64,000 nt of DNA from Glandiceps talaboti (Eukaryota > Hemichordata > Enteropneusta > Spengelidae), in NCBI RefSeq assembly GCF_964340395.1, contig NC_135568.1, forward strand, positions 19,491,710 through 19,555,709, written 5' to 3'. The notes under the pieces were generated by a model, which did not search any database, was not told where the DNA came from, and worked only from the letters and a program-made list of their open reading frames with translations. A program made the position numbers and the translations under genes. Each line of letters opens with the position of its first letter. Within the stretch, counting starts at the first letter, position 1. Shown in pieces: positions 48,503 through 60,555 of the stretch.

Positions 48503-48960
48503 TTAGTCCCCGCGGACGAAGTCCGGAATGGAGACTTATGGATTGGGTTCCGTCTGTCCGTCCGTCCGTCCGTGCGTGCGTCCATGCGTCCGTCCGTCCG
48601 TCCGCAGCTGTTTCTTGGAGATGCCTGGACCGATTTTTTTTCAAACTTGGTACAGGGGCAACATACTATGGCATACATATGCACGTCAATTTGTTTTATG
48701 ATACGATCCAATATGGCCGCCTAGCAACCATTTTGTTTGTGAATTTTCCCTGTCTAGAGCCATAACTCAGACATGCTTTAACAGATCTCATTCAAAGTTG
48801 GTATTACATGTGTATATTCATTTTCATTGTGATACGATCCAACATGGCTGCCTGGTAGCCATTTTGTTTGTGAATTTTCATGTCCAAAGCCATAACTCAG
48901 ACTCCATTTTCATCGTGATATGATCCCCCATACCATAGACCCTACTTGGTGTAGGGTCTA
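48503..48960 (-). mobile_element. hairpin-ended element with a GTCC tract (nonautonomous)
   Basis: Begins at 'ttagtccccgcggacgaagt', where cggac/gtccg can pair, followed by 'atggagact', 'gggttccgtctgtccgtccg', a GTCC/GTGC microsatellite (48550-48605) and a body with 'tttcaaacttggta'. An internal duplication of 'gatacgatcca(a/c)atggc' phrases occurs at about 48700 and 48832. Read on -, it ends hairpin then CTAA next to T, a layout like Helitron 3' ends; that is an inference. A relative lies at 60260-60555. Confidence 0.55.
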
Positions 48961-49038
48961 TGCCCATACCAAACCAATCCTTTATTGTTGGAGGCATATT
49001 CCATGTCCAACAAGCACACACAATATATCTAAGTCTGT

Positions 49039-49272
49039 TTGTTGCGTGATCAGAGTAGTGATAATTCCTTAAAACCCAATTATAGCGGGGACTATGTCAT
49101 TCTCAATGACTTGTTTGAAATTTCCTGTGGTGACATTACATTTACACCTGACATTGATACAAAGAGTGTCAAGACTATAGATACTTTGTGTAACCTTATT
49201 AAGTGGTTATGTTATTATATTTCATTGCCAGCAGCTGAGCATAGTAAACTAGTACACTTATTGCACTCTTGA
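49039..49272 (+). CDS. possible exon of unknown identity
   Basis: An open frame with protein-like composition (DYVILNDLFEISCGDITFTP, then KSVKTIDTLCNLIKWLCYY). A plausible acceptor 'gcgtgatcag' precedes it at about 49053, but no clear donor precedes the minisatellite. I recognise no family. It could be an old transposon piece. Confidence 0.2.
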   Translation: MLRDQSSDNSLKPNYSGDYVILNDLFEISCGDITFTPDIDTKSVKTIDTLCNLIKWLCYYISLPAAEHSKLVHLLHS

Positions 49273-49722
49273 CTCTCATTTCAACATAGTAAACTAGTAC
49301 ACTTATTGCACTCTTGACTCTCATTTCAACATAGTAAACTAGTACACTTAGTGCACTCTTGACTCTCATTTCAATATAGTAAATTAGTACACTTAGTGCA
49401 CTCTTGACTCTCATTTCAACATAGTAAACTAGTACACTTATCACTCTTGACTCTCATTTCAACATAGTAAACTAGTACACTTAGTGCACTCTTGACTCTC
49501 ATTTCAACATAGTAAACTAGTACACTTATTGCACTCTTGACTCTCATTTCAACATAGTAAACTAGTACACTTAGTGCACTCTTGACTCTCATTTCAACAT
49601 AGTAAACTAGTACACTTAGTGCACTCTTGACTCTCATTTCAACATAGTAAACTAGTACACTTAGTGCACTCTTGACTCTCATTTCAACATAGTAAACTAG
49701 TACACTTAGTGCACTCTTGACA
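49240..49722. repeat. 45-bp minisatellite, about 10 units
   Basis: Unit: 'aacatagtaaactagtacac', 'ttattgcactcttgactctc', 'atttc'. The unit length divides by three, so minus-strand frames stay open and give a 15-residue repeat (LVYYVEMRVKSALSV). One unit at 49437-49445 lacks two bases and breaks the frame. I treat the frame as a by-product. Confidence 0.95.
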
Positions 49723-49811
49723 AAGTATATAGCACGTATATAGATACGAAAGGGAAAAACCAAGAAAGAGATAAATCAATGGGAAATACAGTTAAATCAT
49801 TCATCTTCAAG

Positions 49812-50997
49812 ATACCGGGTGCTAGTATTCAATTCCCACATTTCTTGCAATAGTGCTATTACCGAGTGCTAGTATTCAATTCCCACATTTCTTGCAATAG
49901 TGCTATTTAATAATGGATGCTAGTATTCAATTCCCACATTTCTTGCAATAGTGCTATTTAATAATGGATGCTAGTATTCAATTCCCACATTTCTTGCAAT
50001 AGTGCTATTTAATACCGGGTGCTAGTATTCAATTCCCACATTTCTTGCAATAGTGCTATTTAATAATGGATGCTAGTATTCAATTCCCACATTTCTTGCA
50101 ATAGGGCTATTTAATAACGGATGCTAGTATTCAATTCCCACATTTCTTGCAATAGGGCTATTTAATAATGGATGCTAGTATTCAATTCCCACATTTCTTG
50201 CAATAGGGCTATTTAATAATGGATGCTAGTATTCAATTCCCACATTTCTTGCAATAGTGCTATTTAATAATGGATGCTAGTATTCAATTCCCACATTTCT
50301 TGCAATAGGGCTATTTAATACCGGGTGCTAGTATTCAATTCCGACATTTCTTGCAATAGGGCTATTTAATAACGGATGCTAGTATTCAATTTCCACATTT
50401 CTTGCAATAGTGGTAATACCAGTGCTAGTATTCAATTTCCACATTTCTTGCAATAGTGCTATTTAATACCAAGTGCTTGTATTCAATTCCCACATTTCTT
50501 GCAATAGGGCTATTTAATAACGGATGCTAGTATTCAATTTCCACATTTCTTGCAATAGTGGTAATACCAGTGCTAGTATTCAATTTCCACATTTCTTGCA
50601 ATAGTGCTATTACCAGGTGCTAGTATTCAATTCCCACATTTCTTGCAATAGTGGTAATACCAGTGCTAGTATTCAATTTCCATATTTCTTGCAATAGTGC
50701 TATTACCAGGTGCTAGTATTCAATTCCCACATTTCTTGCAATAGTGGTAATACCAGTGCTAGTATTCAATTTCCACATTTCTTGCAATAGTGCTATTACC
50801 AGGTGCTAGTATTCAATTCCCACATTTCTTGCAATAGTGGTAATACCAGTGCTAGTATTCAATTTCCACATTTCTTGCAATAGTGCTATTACCAGGTGCT
50901 AGTATTCAATTCCCACATTTCTTGCAATAGTGGTAATACCAGTGCTAGTATTCAATTTCCATATTTCTTGCAATAGTGCTATTACCGGGTGCTAGTC
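49812..50997. repeat. minisatellite, 51-bp units passing into alternating 46/47-bp units
   Basis: Core 'tgctagtattcaattcccac', 'atttcttgcaatagtgctat'. From 49812 to about 50400 the unit is mostly 51 bp with 'ttaataatgga' or 'ttaataccggg'. From about 50540 to 50990 two types alternate ('gtaataccag' and 'ctattaccagg'), giving a 93-bp higher-order period. Confidence 0.95.
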
Positions 50998-50999
50998 AA

Positions 51000-52020
51000 C
51001 AGCCGTAGAGCCATATTTTATCTGTCTGTCTATTTCTTTGTGTGTGCATGCATGCATGCAATTCCCTCCATCATTGTATACTTGCCTGTATTTCATACAA
51101 AGGTGTGCAGCCCAAGTTGACAACATCTACCCATGTACAATGCAAAAATAGACCCATTGTTGAGGATTTCCAGTCACAAACAGACATATCTGGGAGAAAG
51201 TCTTCCAGTCATTTACCTTTATTCTGGTGCTGTGAAGATTTGTCTACTCATGAGTAGGGCATTTCCAGATGAAGTTACCCATTTTTTTTAAAAAAGTGAC
51301 CCATTGGGTGGCACATACCCATACACCTTTCTATACGTGTCTCACCCCTCCGAGTCAGTGGCAAGCTTTCTAATGATAACTGTCTTTGACCTTCATCCTC
51401 AAGGTCAAAATAGCGCAAATTAAATTATTGTAAGACTTAACATTTACCTGCTATTTAAACTATTGAAGTTTAGTAGTGACCCAGTTTGAATGTTATATTA
51501 TCCATATCCATTTCATCGATAAATACAAATATCACATTTGGTCAAATAGCCAAACATTAATCATAGTGCATAGTATACAGCAGAGATGCATAGACCAATT
51601 TCAACCAAGCCTGGCACAAATGTCAGTTATTGTCAAATTTCACATTTTGTGCACAAGCTCAGTCTGGTAGCTTAATAATAGAAACCTAAATTAAATGACT
51701 TAACACCCAATGTTATTTATAATGAGATTTGAGACCTTGACATTGCTTTGTTTTTGTGACCTTTGCAATGACAAAGTAAGTTGAAATATTGAAGACTGTC
51801 TTTGATGAAGACGATGAAAATTTGTCAGTTGATGAACAACTTTCAGATGAATATTTGAGGCTACATCACTTTTCATCTGTGTTCATGACATCACAGATCA
51901 ATTGTAGATGAACAGCAAAGATAAGTAAAGTACTTCTAGATGACGCTTACCATTCACAGCTGTTAGGTGTAAGTGATGTATACTTGATATTCTGTAGACG
52001 TACCATGTAATAGATTATTG
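51000..52020. other. noncoding stretch
   Basis: 51385-51405 contains 'tttgaccttcatcctcaagg', related to the TGACCTT modules of the segmental duplication, and 51595-51620 has 'caagcctggcacaaatgtca'. It appears to be a distant relative of that repeat. No gene seen. Confidence 0.5.
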
Positions 52021-52025
52021 GCTTG

Positions 52026-52750
52026 AAATACACAGCCATGGATACACTAAAGACGACAGTACCTTAAATACACAGCCATGGATACGCTAAAGACGACAGT
52101 ACCTTAAATACACAGCCATGGATACACTAAAGACGACAGTACCTTAAATACACAGCCATGGATACACTAAAGACGACAGTACCTTAAATACACAGCCATG
52201 GATACACTAAAGACGACAGTACCTTAAATACACAGCCATGGATACACTAAAGACGACAGTACCTTAAATACACAGCCATGGATACACTAAAGACGACAGT
52301 ACCTTAAATACACAGCCATGGATACACTAAAGACGACAGTAACTTAAATACACAGCCATGGATACACTAAAGACGACAGTACCTTAAATACACAGCCATG
52401 GATACACTAAAGACGACAGTACCTTAAATACACAGCCATGGATACACTAAAGACGACAGTACCTTAAATACACAGCCATGGATACACTAAAGACGACAGT
52501 ACCTTACATACACAGCCATGGATACACTAAAGACGACAGTACCTTAAATACACAGCCATGGATACACTAAAGACGACAGTACCTTAAATACACAGCCATG
52601 GCTACACTAAAGACGACAGTACCTTAAATACACAGCCATGGATACACTAAAGACGACAGTAACTTAAATACACAGCCATGGATACACTAAAGACGACAGT
52701 AACTTAAATACACAGCCATGGATACACTAAAGACGACAGTACCTTAAATT
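52026..52750. repeat. 40-bp minisatellite, 18 nearly identical units
   Basis: Unit 'aaatacacagccatggatac' plus 'actaaagacgacagtacctt'. Only a handful of single-base variants across 18 units. Contains an NcoI-like ccatgg palindrome. Confidence 0.98.
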
Positions 52751-53870
52751 CACTCAGTCATTAGTAGCATTTATAGCATTATGCCAACAATTATTGAGAC
52801 TGAGAATGTAGTCATACTCGTATGGTAATTCTGGCTATATGGTCCCCTGGATTTGAGAGTTTAATATTTGAATGTTTGTAGTGAAATTGACCAACCCACC
52901 CCCCTGATAAAAAGAGGATTAAATGTTTGATAGCTCTACTGAGCTCTGTATGCAGTTGAATTTAGGCCGCATTGAAAATTGATTACTCTAAAATCCATAT
53001 TATCTAGTCAATGCTAGGGGTGTCATCGCTGCCAAGCAATTCTTTGTTGCCAATTTGAATCACCATACAAGGACACATACTTTGGGGGGGGGGGGGGGAG
53101 AGGGGGTTAACATACATGCACATGCGGATTATGAAGAGTTATAATGGAATGTGCCATTATAACTCTAAACCATACAAACATACAAAAAGTTAAAATGAAT
53201 GGGGGACTTTATTGTATTGTTGTAATGTAACTGTTGAATATGACGCGCAACGATGATGGCAAATAAAGACGGCGACACGGCAGTAATAGAGATGGCGGCA
53301 ACACGGCGGAGGTTTGTGAGGTTTATGTGTGTTGGTATGAGAGATTAAGGCCATAGACAGCAAGTGAAAAATATGTAAAACCTACAAAGGACTAACCAAC
53401 GAACCATTGCCAACCAACCAAACAACAAAGTAATCAACCATAGAGACCCACCTAGTCAGAGAAAACCAAAATCCACTAGAAACCAGACGTACGGAAAGGG
53501 ATAACAAAAAATCGAGGGGTGCTGTTTGTGTATGTCAATATGTAATATATGATCACGTGTAGCGAAGACAGCGGACTGAAACGCGAGGTAGATGATGGCG
53601 CAGATATGACAATTGGTGCCGGAGACGCAAAAATGTTAGTGTATTTGATGTTCGTATGTTGGAAGGGGTGAGTTGGGATTCTTAAAAGAGCAATCACTAT
53701 TTCGCAGGTGATATTGCAGAACATAACGTTGACTTGTGTCAGTAGAGTGGCAATGTAATTAACAGTAGGAGTTGAAATCAAACTATATTAACCAACAATG
53801 TATATATGCAAGTCATAGCTGTACTTTAAGTAGACTTTTGTGATGTCTTGAAGTTGTACCGGTTGGGGTG
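52751..53870. other. noncoding stretch with a G run
   Basis: G run at 53082-53098. 'taatggaatgtgccattata' at about 53142-53161 is a near-perfect palindrome. A minus-strand open frame (53781-53476) matches nothing I know. Confidence 0.4.
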
Positions 53871-54090
53871 ACCCTATTGTGGCAAGACCCCCTTGGCCGC
53901 TATGACCCTATTGTGGCAAGACCCCCTTGGCCGCTATGGTAGCCAGAGTGGTTTAAGGTTGAAAAGTTGAACATGAAGTATGGCCTTGTACTTATTTAGT
54001 GTGGCAAGACCCCTTAGCCGCTATGGTAGCCAGAGTGGTTTAAGGTTGAAAAGTTGAACATGAAGTATGGCCTTCTACTCATTTAGTTGT
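53866..54090 (+). repeat. nested tandem duplication (35 bp and ~90 bp)
   Basis: 'accctattgtggcaagaccc' plus 'ccttggccgctatg' occurs twice. Then a ~90-bp unit (gtggcaagacccc to the 'agtatggcctt' phrase) is repeated once. Confidence 0.9.
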
Positions 54091-54639
54091 TGAGTTGTAA
54101 GGAATTACTTTACAGGTAATTTTTCTGAACATAATGTTAAAGGAACATAAATCTAAAACCTTGGGATTGTTAATGACATACACTAAATGGACCCATTTTT
54201 CCTACAGTGTACATGTATGTAACAAAATTATTTCCATGGGAAACTGTTTGAGTGAAAATATGTTTGAACTGAAGAAAAAGCTATGCATGAGGATGGCAAA
54301 AAGAGATGTAATGTTTATTTTTTATGTGTACAATATACCAATAAAGATTGCTACTTTTAATAATGTCATATTTGGGTGATTTCTTTATGTATGATGCAAC
54401 TCCTACAATGGAACATAACAAGTGATACATTTCCGAAAAAGTGAAATAAAATACCAGTAACCTACAATAAAGAAAAGGAATAAGACAAGATTTTGATGAA
54501 AAAGAATGATGTTTAGATTTACCACCATACAGTAATTCTGAGAGAATTATTTTAGAATGTGTCTGGAAGTGTTTAAAGTGGCCAAGTGGATAAGGATTTG
54601 ATATTTATTTGGGATTTATAAAACCTAAGAATCCCACTT

Positions 54640-54808
54640 ATGTGCTTAGTACATAACGCCTAATCGATACAGTAATGTGCAGGTGGTATACGATTGTTAA
54701 AATATATGTTTACTTGAATTTCTAGCATATTATGTGAAAATAAATGGCAAATATCTGGTTTAAGGGGAAATTGAAACACAAAGGAAGACAGTAAAGGTTA
54801 GAGGGTAA
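54640..54808 (+). repeat. left arm of a long diverged inverted repeat
   Basis: 'tatgtgcttagtacataacg' through 'aaatatctggtttaagggga' to 'gtaaaggtta' is the reverse complement, with roughly one base in five changed, of 57277-57460. Confidence 0.75.
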
Positions 54809-56471
54809 AACACCTGTCAGTGATCTATTTCGAAGTTTTTAGTTTTATTTTCAAATGTGATAAATTTTACATTATTATTATTTAGTTTTCAATATTCCTT
54901 TTGAAAACATACACTTTACATGCGAAAATACTGCAAAACAATAATTGTTATCCAAGCAAAGTTCAAATTTTGTGTCCATCATTCAGATGTTACTTATTTT
55001 AATGATAAGTCCTGAAACTATTAATTTTAAAAAGTGCAAGCAACATTTAGACTCTTTACTTGACAAAATACAGGAATTACATGTATGATGTTTAACTTGT
55101 TAGTCATAAAATGCACGTACAGTGTAAAGCTGACATACCTTTGTGAGCCTAGGGTTTTCTCTCTTTTTTTAACCTTGGCATGGTAACTATATTTGATGGT
55201 CTAAAATTGATGCCATGACAAGCAAGGATGGTGTACTTTTGTGCATTTGGTGAGAAATTTGAAAGCAGCCAGGTACGATGCCATTTTAAGTGATAACTGT
55301 CTTTCATAGTAACAACAAATAACATGTTTAAAGCAAATATAAGTCAATTAAGTGGCATATTCCTCTGACTACTATAGTCTACCACAATGTACCCTTGTTA
55401 TGTTATACAATGCCCATTATTTCACATATCATCTATGGACTGGAAGTATGGGAAGCACATACCAAACTTATTTAAATGAACTTTTCACAAAATAAAAGTA
55501 AGTGTTAAACACAGAACTGCTATATAAAGAAGATTATGGCTGATCTATGCAAATGTGGGAAATTCAAACTGCTGTACAGAGCACTAGCTTCTGGGTCTTG
55601 TTTTCAGCATTTTTTCTGTGCTCCGAGAAACACACAGGTCATGAAGCATGTACGAATTGGTTGTGAATGTCGAAGGATGGTAACTTGATACACAAATTAA
55701 TTGAAAATCAATCTGTTTATTTCATAGAATGTAAAAAAACTTTCAAAATGAGACAAATTCCCCTGCAAACAGCTATTTAGATTGTGTGTCATTCAGGATT
55801 ATTCAAATGTGCAACATTTGCATGTGAACAACCCAGATAGGGAATGTTTATATTTTGGTGATTACTTGTCAGTGAGTCATTACAAGTTCTCCACCTCCGT
55901 ACAGTCAGTCATATGCAAAATAGGGTCCCAGGCACAGGCAGTCATGCCTTTAAGTGCATAATTATATTAAGTGACTGTTAGGTGTTTTCATTCTTGATAC
56001 CATTTTGGGGTAAATCAAGTGGAAACAGACAAAGCTATATAAAGATAGTAAATAAAGTCAGAATGTAAAATCTATAAAACATCACACACCACAAACAGTA
56101 TCTTAAAACTTACATCATTTAAAAGCCACACTGTGGTTGGAATAAAGGAATGTTTGCGTTGGTATACCAACTGATAGCAGGAATATTCACTGCAGGTCAG
56201 AATTCAAATGAAAAATACAAACAATATCTACACTTGTCCAGTTAGTTTCATTACCAGTAGACAACTCATCACATTCTTTCTTCCCTTTCATGTATGAAAA
56301 TTAGGTACTCATGATGTTTTGAAAGGCCACATATAATACATTTGAAAATATGTTTACAGGGGTTAAACTTGATTGGTTGATAGTGAACTACCTTGAATCC
56401 CCTTTTCATAGTATCATGTACTCATTTATCATTAGTACACTGTATCTTGTATATATTAATTAATACAAGTA
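54809..56471. other. noncoding stretch inside the long inverted repeat
   Basis: No gene, transposase motif or tandem repeat recognised. Confidence 0.45.
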
Positions 56472-56675
56472 ACACTGAAGTAAAGCACTTTGTCTATGTG
56501 CTACACTCGTTTATAGCATTCACATCAAGTGTAAAAGTATACTGTTTCAATTGGTTTATTTACAAGCCTATAGCATGTGGCCTTTGTAATGTGGTCAATT
56601 AGCAAATGAAACAGTATACCTTTACACTTGATATAAACGATTGTGGTACATACAGAAAATGCTTTATTTTAGTGT
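56472..56675. mobile_element. 204-bp palindromic MITE with TA flanks
   Basis: Left arm acactgaagtaaagcacttt... and right arm ...aaaatgctttattttagtgt are inverted copies over about 75-80 bp, sharing 'aagtgtaaa' and 'gtatactgtttca' phrases. TA is present on both sides (56470-56471, 56676-56677), the target duplication of Tc1/mariner-type elements. It has no coding capacity. The open frame at 56393-56602 that runs through it is not a gene. Confidence 0.8.
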
Positions 56676-56795
56676 TATGGGGTGTATATCTTTGAGATAA
56701 ACGAATATAACAGAGATTTTATGATGAAGATCTGTAACATGTTATCAAATGAAGATGACCAAGCAGACTTTATCTTCTATGGTCAAGTTATGTAT

Positions 56796-57073
56796 AGGGT
56801 TGTCGGTGGCCAAGTGGTTAAACCACTTGCCTCTTACCACTGCGGTCGGGGTTCGAACCCCATTCAGGGTTCGATTAAATTTACCATGCTGTAAGTAAGA
56901 AGAGTGTCCTTCAGTTTGACTCTACCGAACAACGCAGGTTTTCCCCGGGTACTCTGGTTTCTTCCTGCATTAACACTGAACCCATGAGGGATGGCCCTCA
57001 CTGGACTACTTGGGAGACAAGTGTTTAAATGCTTAAAGAACTATCCAGTATAAATAAAGATTATTATTATATT
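56796..57073 (+). mobile_element. tRNA-derived SINE, second family
   Basis: tRNA-like head 'ggtggccaagtggttaaacc' (box A) with box B 'gggttcgaacccc' (about 56849-56861). A body with 'gttttccccgggtactctgg' and 'tttcttcctgcattaacact' follows, then 'agtataaataaagattatta'. That central phrase is widespread in invertebrate SINEs. The head resembles tRNA-Leu or -Ser with a long variable part, but has no cloverleaf with mature ends, so it is not called a tRNA gene. Confidence 0.85.
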
Positions 57074-57276
57074 ATTGGGACTTTCAAAACAATGTTTAAA
57101 CAACTGGATGATAGATAATGCATCAAAACCATTCTCTCTTACTGTCAGTGAAATGGGTAGATCAAGTAAATTGTGGTAGTAGAGACTTTTTAAGAGTATT
57201 ATTCCAATGAAATGGTGCCTGAAGTTCGTTTTCTGATTCACTATTCTGAGATTGAATTCTAATTGAAACTGGGCCT

Positions 57277-57460
57277 TAACCCTATATTTAACCTTTACCA
57301 TCTTCCTTGGCATTTCGCTTTCCCCTTAAACCAGATATTTTTGGAAGTTATTTTCACATGTGCTAGATATTCAAAGTAAACCCATTTTTTAAAACATATT
57401 CGAACAATCGCAAAACCACGTTACTGTATTGATTAGGTGTTGTGTACTAAGCACATAGGA
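57277..57460 (-). repeat. right arm of the long inverted repeat
   Basis: Partner of 54640-54808; reads 'taaccctatatttaaccttt' to 'gtgtactaagcacatagga'. Arms enclose about 2.5 kb including the MITE and SINE. Confidence 0.75.
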
Positions 57461-58480
57461 AGACATCTTACCCCTACCCCATTTATCTTCAGCAATATAT
57501 CTTAGGATATTTTCCTTAAAAAGGATATCCTTGGTATGTATTTCAACATAACAAGTTACTTATTCAAAGAAAGTATATTTCCTGTAAAGATATATGCTCT
57601 AGCAATCAGGAAAATGTATTAGTATGCTCCTAAGATGCTAAATAAAAAGTACAGAAGAATATAATTTACACCCCCCCCCCCCCCCCCCCCAGTCGGTATT
57701 TCAAAATAATAGTGTATAGTATTGGTTTTAATGGGGGAAAATCATTATTAACCCTCAAAATATTCAATGTTAACCTACTTTTTCTTGTTCAGCTCATTCA
57801 ACTGAATAAAAAAACACCCCTAATTGTATCAGATCATGTTATTTAAAAAAAGAATGGAAAGTTTATGCGTAATTTGTTGTAAATTGTTGATTTTTCAAAA
57901 AACGGCAACTTAAAGCCTCCAAAATTTTTTTTTCAGCATATGTATGGCAAACATTATATCATTAGAAAGGAAATTTCCTAAGCTTTCCAAATATATAACG
58001 GATAATAAAGTCTGTGCTTGCATGTGTCATATGGAAGACAATGTGTTACCCATACCCTCAACATTTAGACGCCATTCTGTGACGCACTTGTAATTTGAAA
58101 TTTAGGCCAAACAGGTAGTACATCCCAAAGTTTTCCTTTTAACATTTTGTTCCTCATTCAGTAGACTCCAATGAACAAATAAATACCTATGTTAGAGGTT
58201 TGTGGGTGGGTGGGGGTGGGGGTGGGGGTGCACGGTAACCCCCTCTGGCCCATAGACTACAGCCAAATATTAGGCAATCAGTCTGGTGGTTTTTGGTTAA
58301 CATCCACACACATACTAACTCACACATATATTCCTGCATGTATGTGATAGTAATTATCGCAACTCCCCATAAAATATCACCTTTTTATACAGTTGCTCTC
58401 TAAAATATGAACCTCTGTAATCATTGTTCCAAAGATTATGAGGTGTATGATGACATTATAACTTCCACACAGAAACTGAT
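57461..58480. other. noncoding stretch with homopolymer runs
   Basis: C run at 57671-57690, GGGTGG-rich patch at 58203-58230. No gene seen. Confidence 0.5.
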
Positions 58481-58483
58481 GAT

Positions 58484-59685
58484 GGCATAACTCTTCCACA
58501 CAGAGACTAACGGCATAACTCTTCCACACAGAGACTAACGGCATAACTCTTCCACATAGAGACTAACGGCATAACTCTTCCACACAGAGACTAACGGTAT
58601 AACTCTTCCACACAGAGACTAACGGCATAACTCTTCCACACAGAGACTAACGGCATAACTCTTCCACATAGAGACTAACGGCATAACTCTTCCACACAGA
58701 GACTAACGGCATAACTCTTCCACACACAGACTAACGGCATAACTCTTCCACACAGAGACTAACGGCATAACTCTTCCACATAGAGACTAACGGCATAACT
58801 CTTCCACACAGAGACTAACGGTATAACTCTTCCACACAGAGACTAACGGCATAACTCTTCCACACAGAGACTAACAGTATAACTCTTCCACACAGAGACT
58901 AACGGCATAACTCTTCCACATAGAGACTAACGGCATAACTCTTCCACATAGAGACTAACGGCATAACTCTACCACATAGAGACTAACGGCATAACTCTTC
59001 CACATAGAGACTAACGGCATAACTCTTCCACACAGAGACTAACGGCATAACTCTTCCACACAGAGACTAACGGCATAACTCTTCCACATAGAGACTAACG
59101 GCATAACTCTTCCACACACAGACTAACGACATAACTCTTCCACACAGAGACTAACGGCATAACTCTTCCACACAGAGACTAACGGCATAACTCTTCCACA
59201 TAGAGACTAACGACATAACTCTTCCACATAGAGACTAACGGCATAACTCTTCCACACAGAGACTAACAGTATAACTCTTCCACACAGAGACTAACGGCAT
59301 AACTCTTCCACACAGAGACTAACGGCATAACTCTTCCACATAGAGACTAACGGCATAACTCTTCCACATAGAGACTAACGGCATAACTCTACCACATAGA
59401 GACTAACGGCATAACTCTTCCACATAGAGACTAACGGCATAACTCTTCCACACAGAGACTAACGGCATAACTCTTCCACACAGAGACTAACGACATAACT
59501 CTTCCACATAGAGACTAACGGCATAACTCTTCCACACAGAGACTAACGGTATAACTCTTCCACATAGAGACTAACGGCATAACTCTTCCACACAGAGACT
59601 AACGACATAACTCTTCCACATAGAGACTAACGGCATAACTCTTCCACACAGAGACTAACGGCATAACTCTTCCACACAGAGACTG
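58484..59685. repeat. 28-bp minisatellite, about 43 units
   Basis: Unit 'cataactcttccacacagag' plus 'actaacgg'. Common variants: cacata for cacaca, cgacat or cagtat for cggcat. A rare 'ctctaccacata' variant occurs twice, 420 bp (15 units) apart. Confidence 0.98.
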
Positions 59686-60255
59686 GGGACATTTTGAATC
59701 TCTCAAACAAAGACTTTTGGACAAAATGTGATGTCTAGACCACTGATGGTCATTTAATCTGTTGAACTCAAAATGACATCAATTCTGATATAAAAGAATA
59801 TATGATAAATATGCTAGCATATACAAGTCTTCATAAAAGTTACTGTCCTCCCTCAAATACTTTTCTTCCATGTGAATGAATGTGACAAGATTTAATAGAA
59901 ATTTATGTCAACAAATAAATACTACAAAGTGTATCTGTTATATGCAGGAAATGGCTGGGTTTTGACAGTCAAGGTGATGCCTTGAAAGAATGTTTACACC
60001 AGATGATTTGGTGGTTTGACACTTGACTAGAATATGTATATAGGAAAGTTGTTGAGATATGCAGTAATATGCTGATTTTTTTCTCTCCAAATATGGCCAT
60101 TATTCAGTAAAGTGATATGATCCCAAAATAATGCAGGTGTATATTTTTCTTCTATATTACCTGTAAACATGCTTAAAAAGAAATTGGCAATATGTAAATA
60201 CCACAAAGTGTTTGTGATAGGCAGAAATAGCTTTATTTTGATAATTGACCCTGAA
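59686..60255. other. noncoding stretch
   Basis: No gene seen. 'aaatactacaaagtgtatct' (59927) and 'aaataccacaaagtgtttgt' (60196) suggest an old ~270-bp duplication that leads into the element at 60260. Confidence 0.4.
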
Positions 60256-60259
60256 GGTT

Positions 60260-60555
60260 ATGGCCAAAGGTTTAAAAGAATTATGCCTGATAATATGGGA
60301 TTAGACACTTGAATTGAGTCTCTGTGTATTAGACTTTTGAAGTAATGCAGCACATACTGATTTTTAACAGTCAAATGATTCAGTCGAAATTGCATGTGCT
60401 GTGAAACAAAGTGAAATGGATATTTATCATATGATACATCATCTTTGAGCCAGGTTTGAAAGAAAATGAATGTTACATGTCTGAGAAATGATGTATTACA
60501 GACAAATGGACAGACGGAACCCATTGTAATAGTCTCCTCTTTCGGGAGACTAAAA
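60260..60555 (+). mobile_element. hairpin-ended element related to 48503-48960, opposite orientation
   Basis: Ends 'gacagacggaacccattgta', then 'agtctcctctttcgggagact' forming a 7-bp hairpin, then 'taaaaat'. On - it reads hairpin, 'atgggttccgtctgtcc', 'tttcaaacctggct'. This is the same order as the 48.5 kb element but with almost no GTCC tract. Confidence 0.5.

Noticed and set aside
48440-48765. Frames with Arg/Pro/Ser-Val repeats near the GTCC tract
   Set aside because: Translation of the tetranucleotide repeat.
54134-54379. 81-codon open frame
   Set aside because: No resemblance to a known family, no splice context and AT-rich composition like its flanks.
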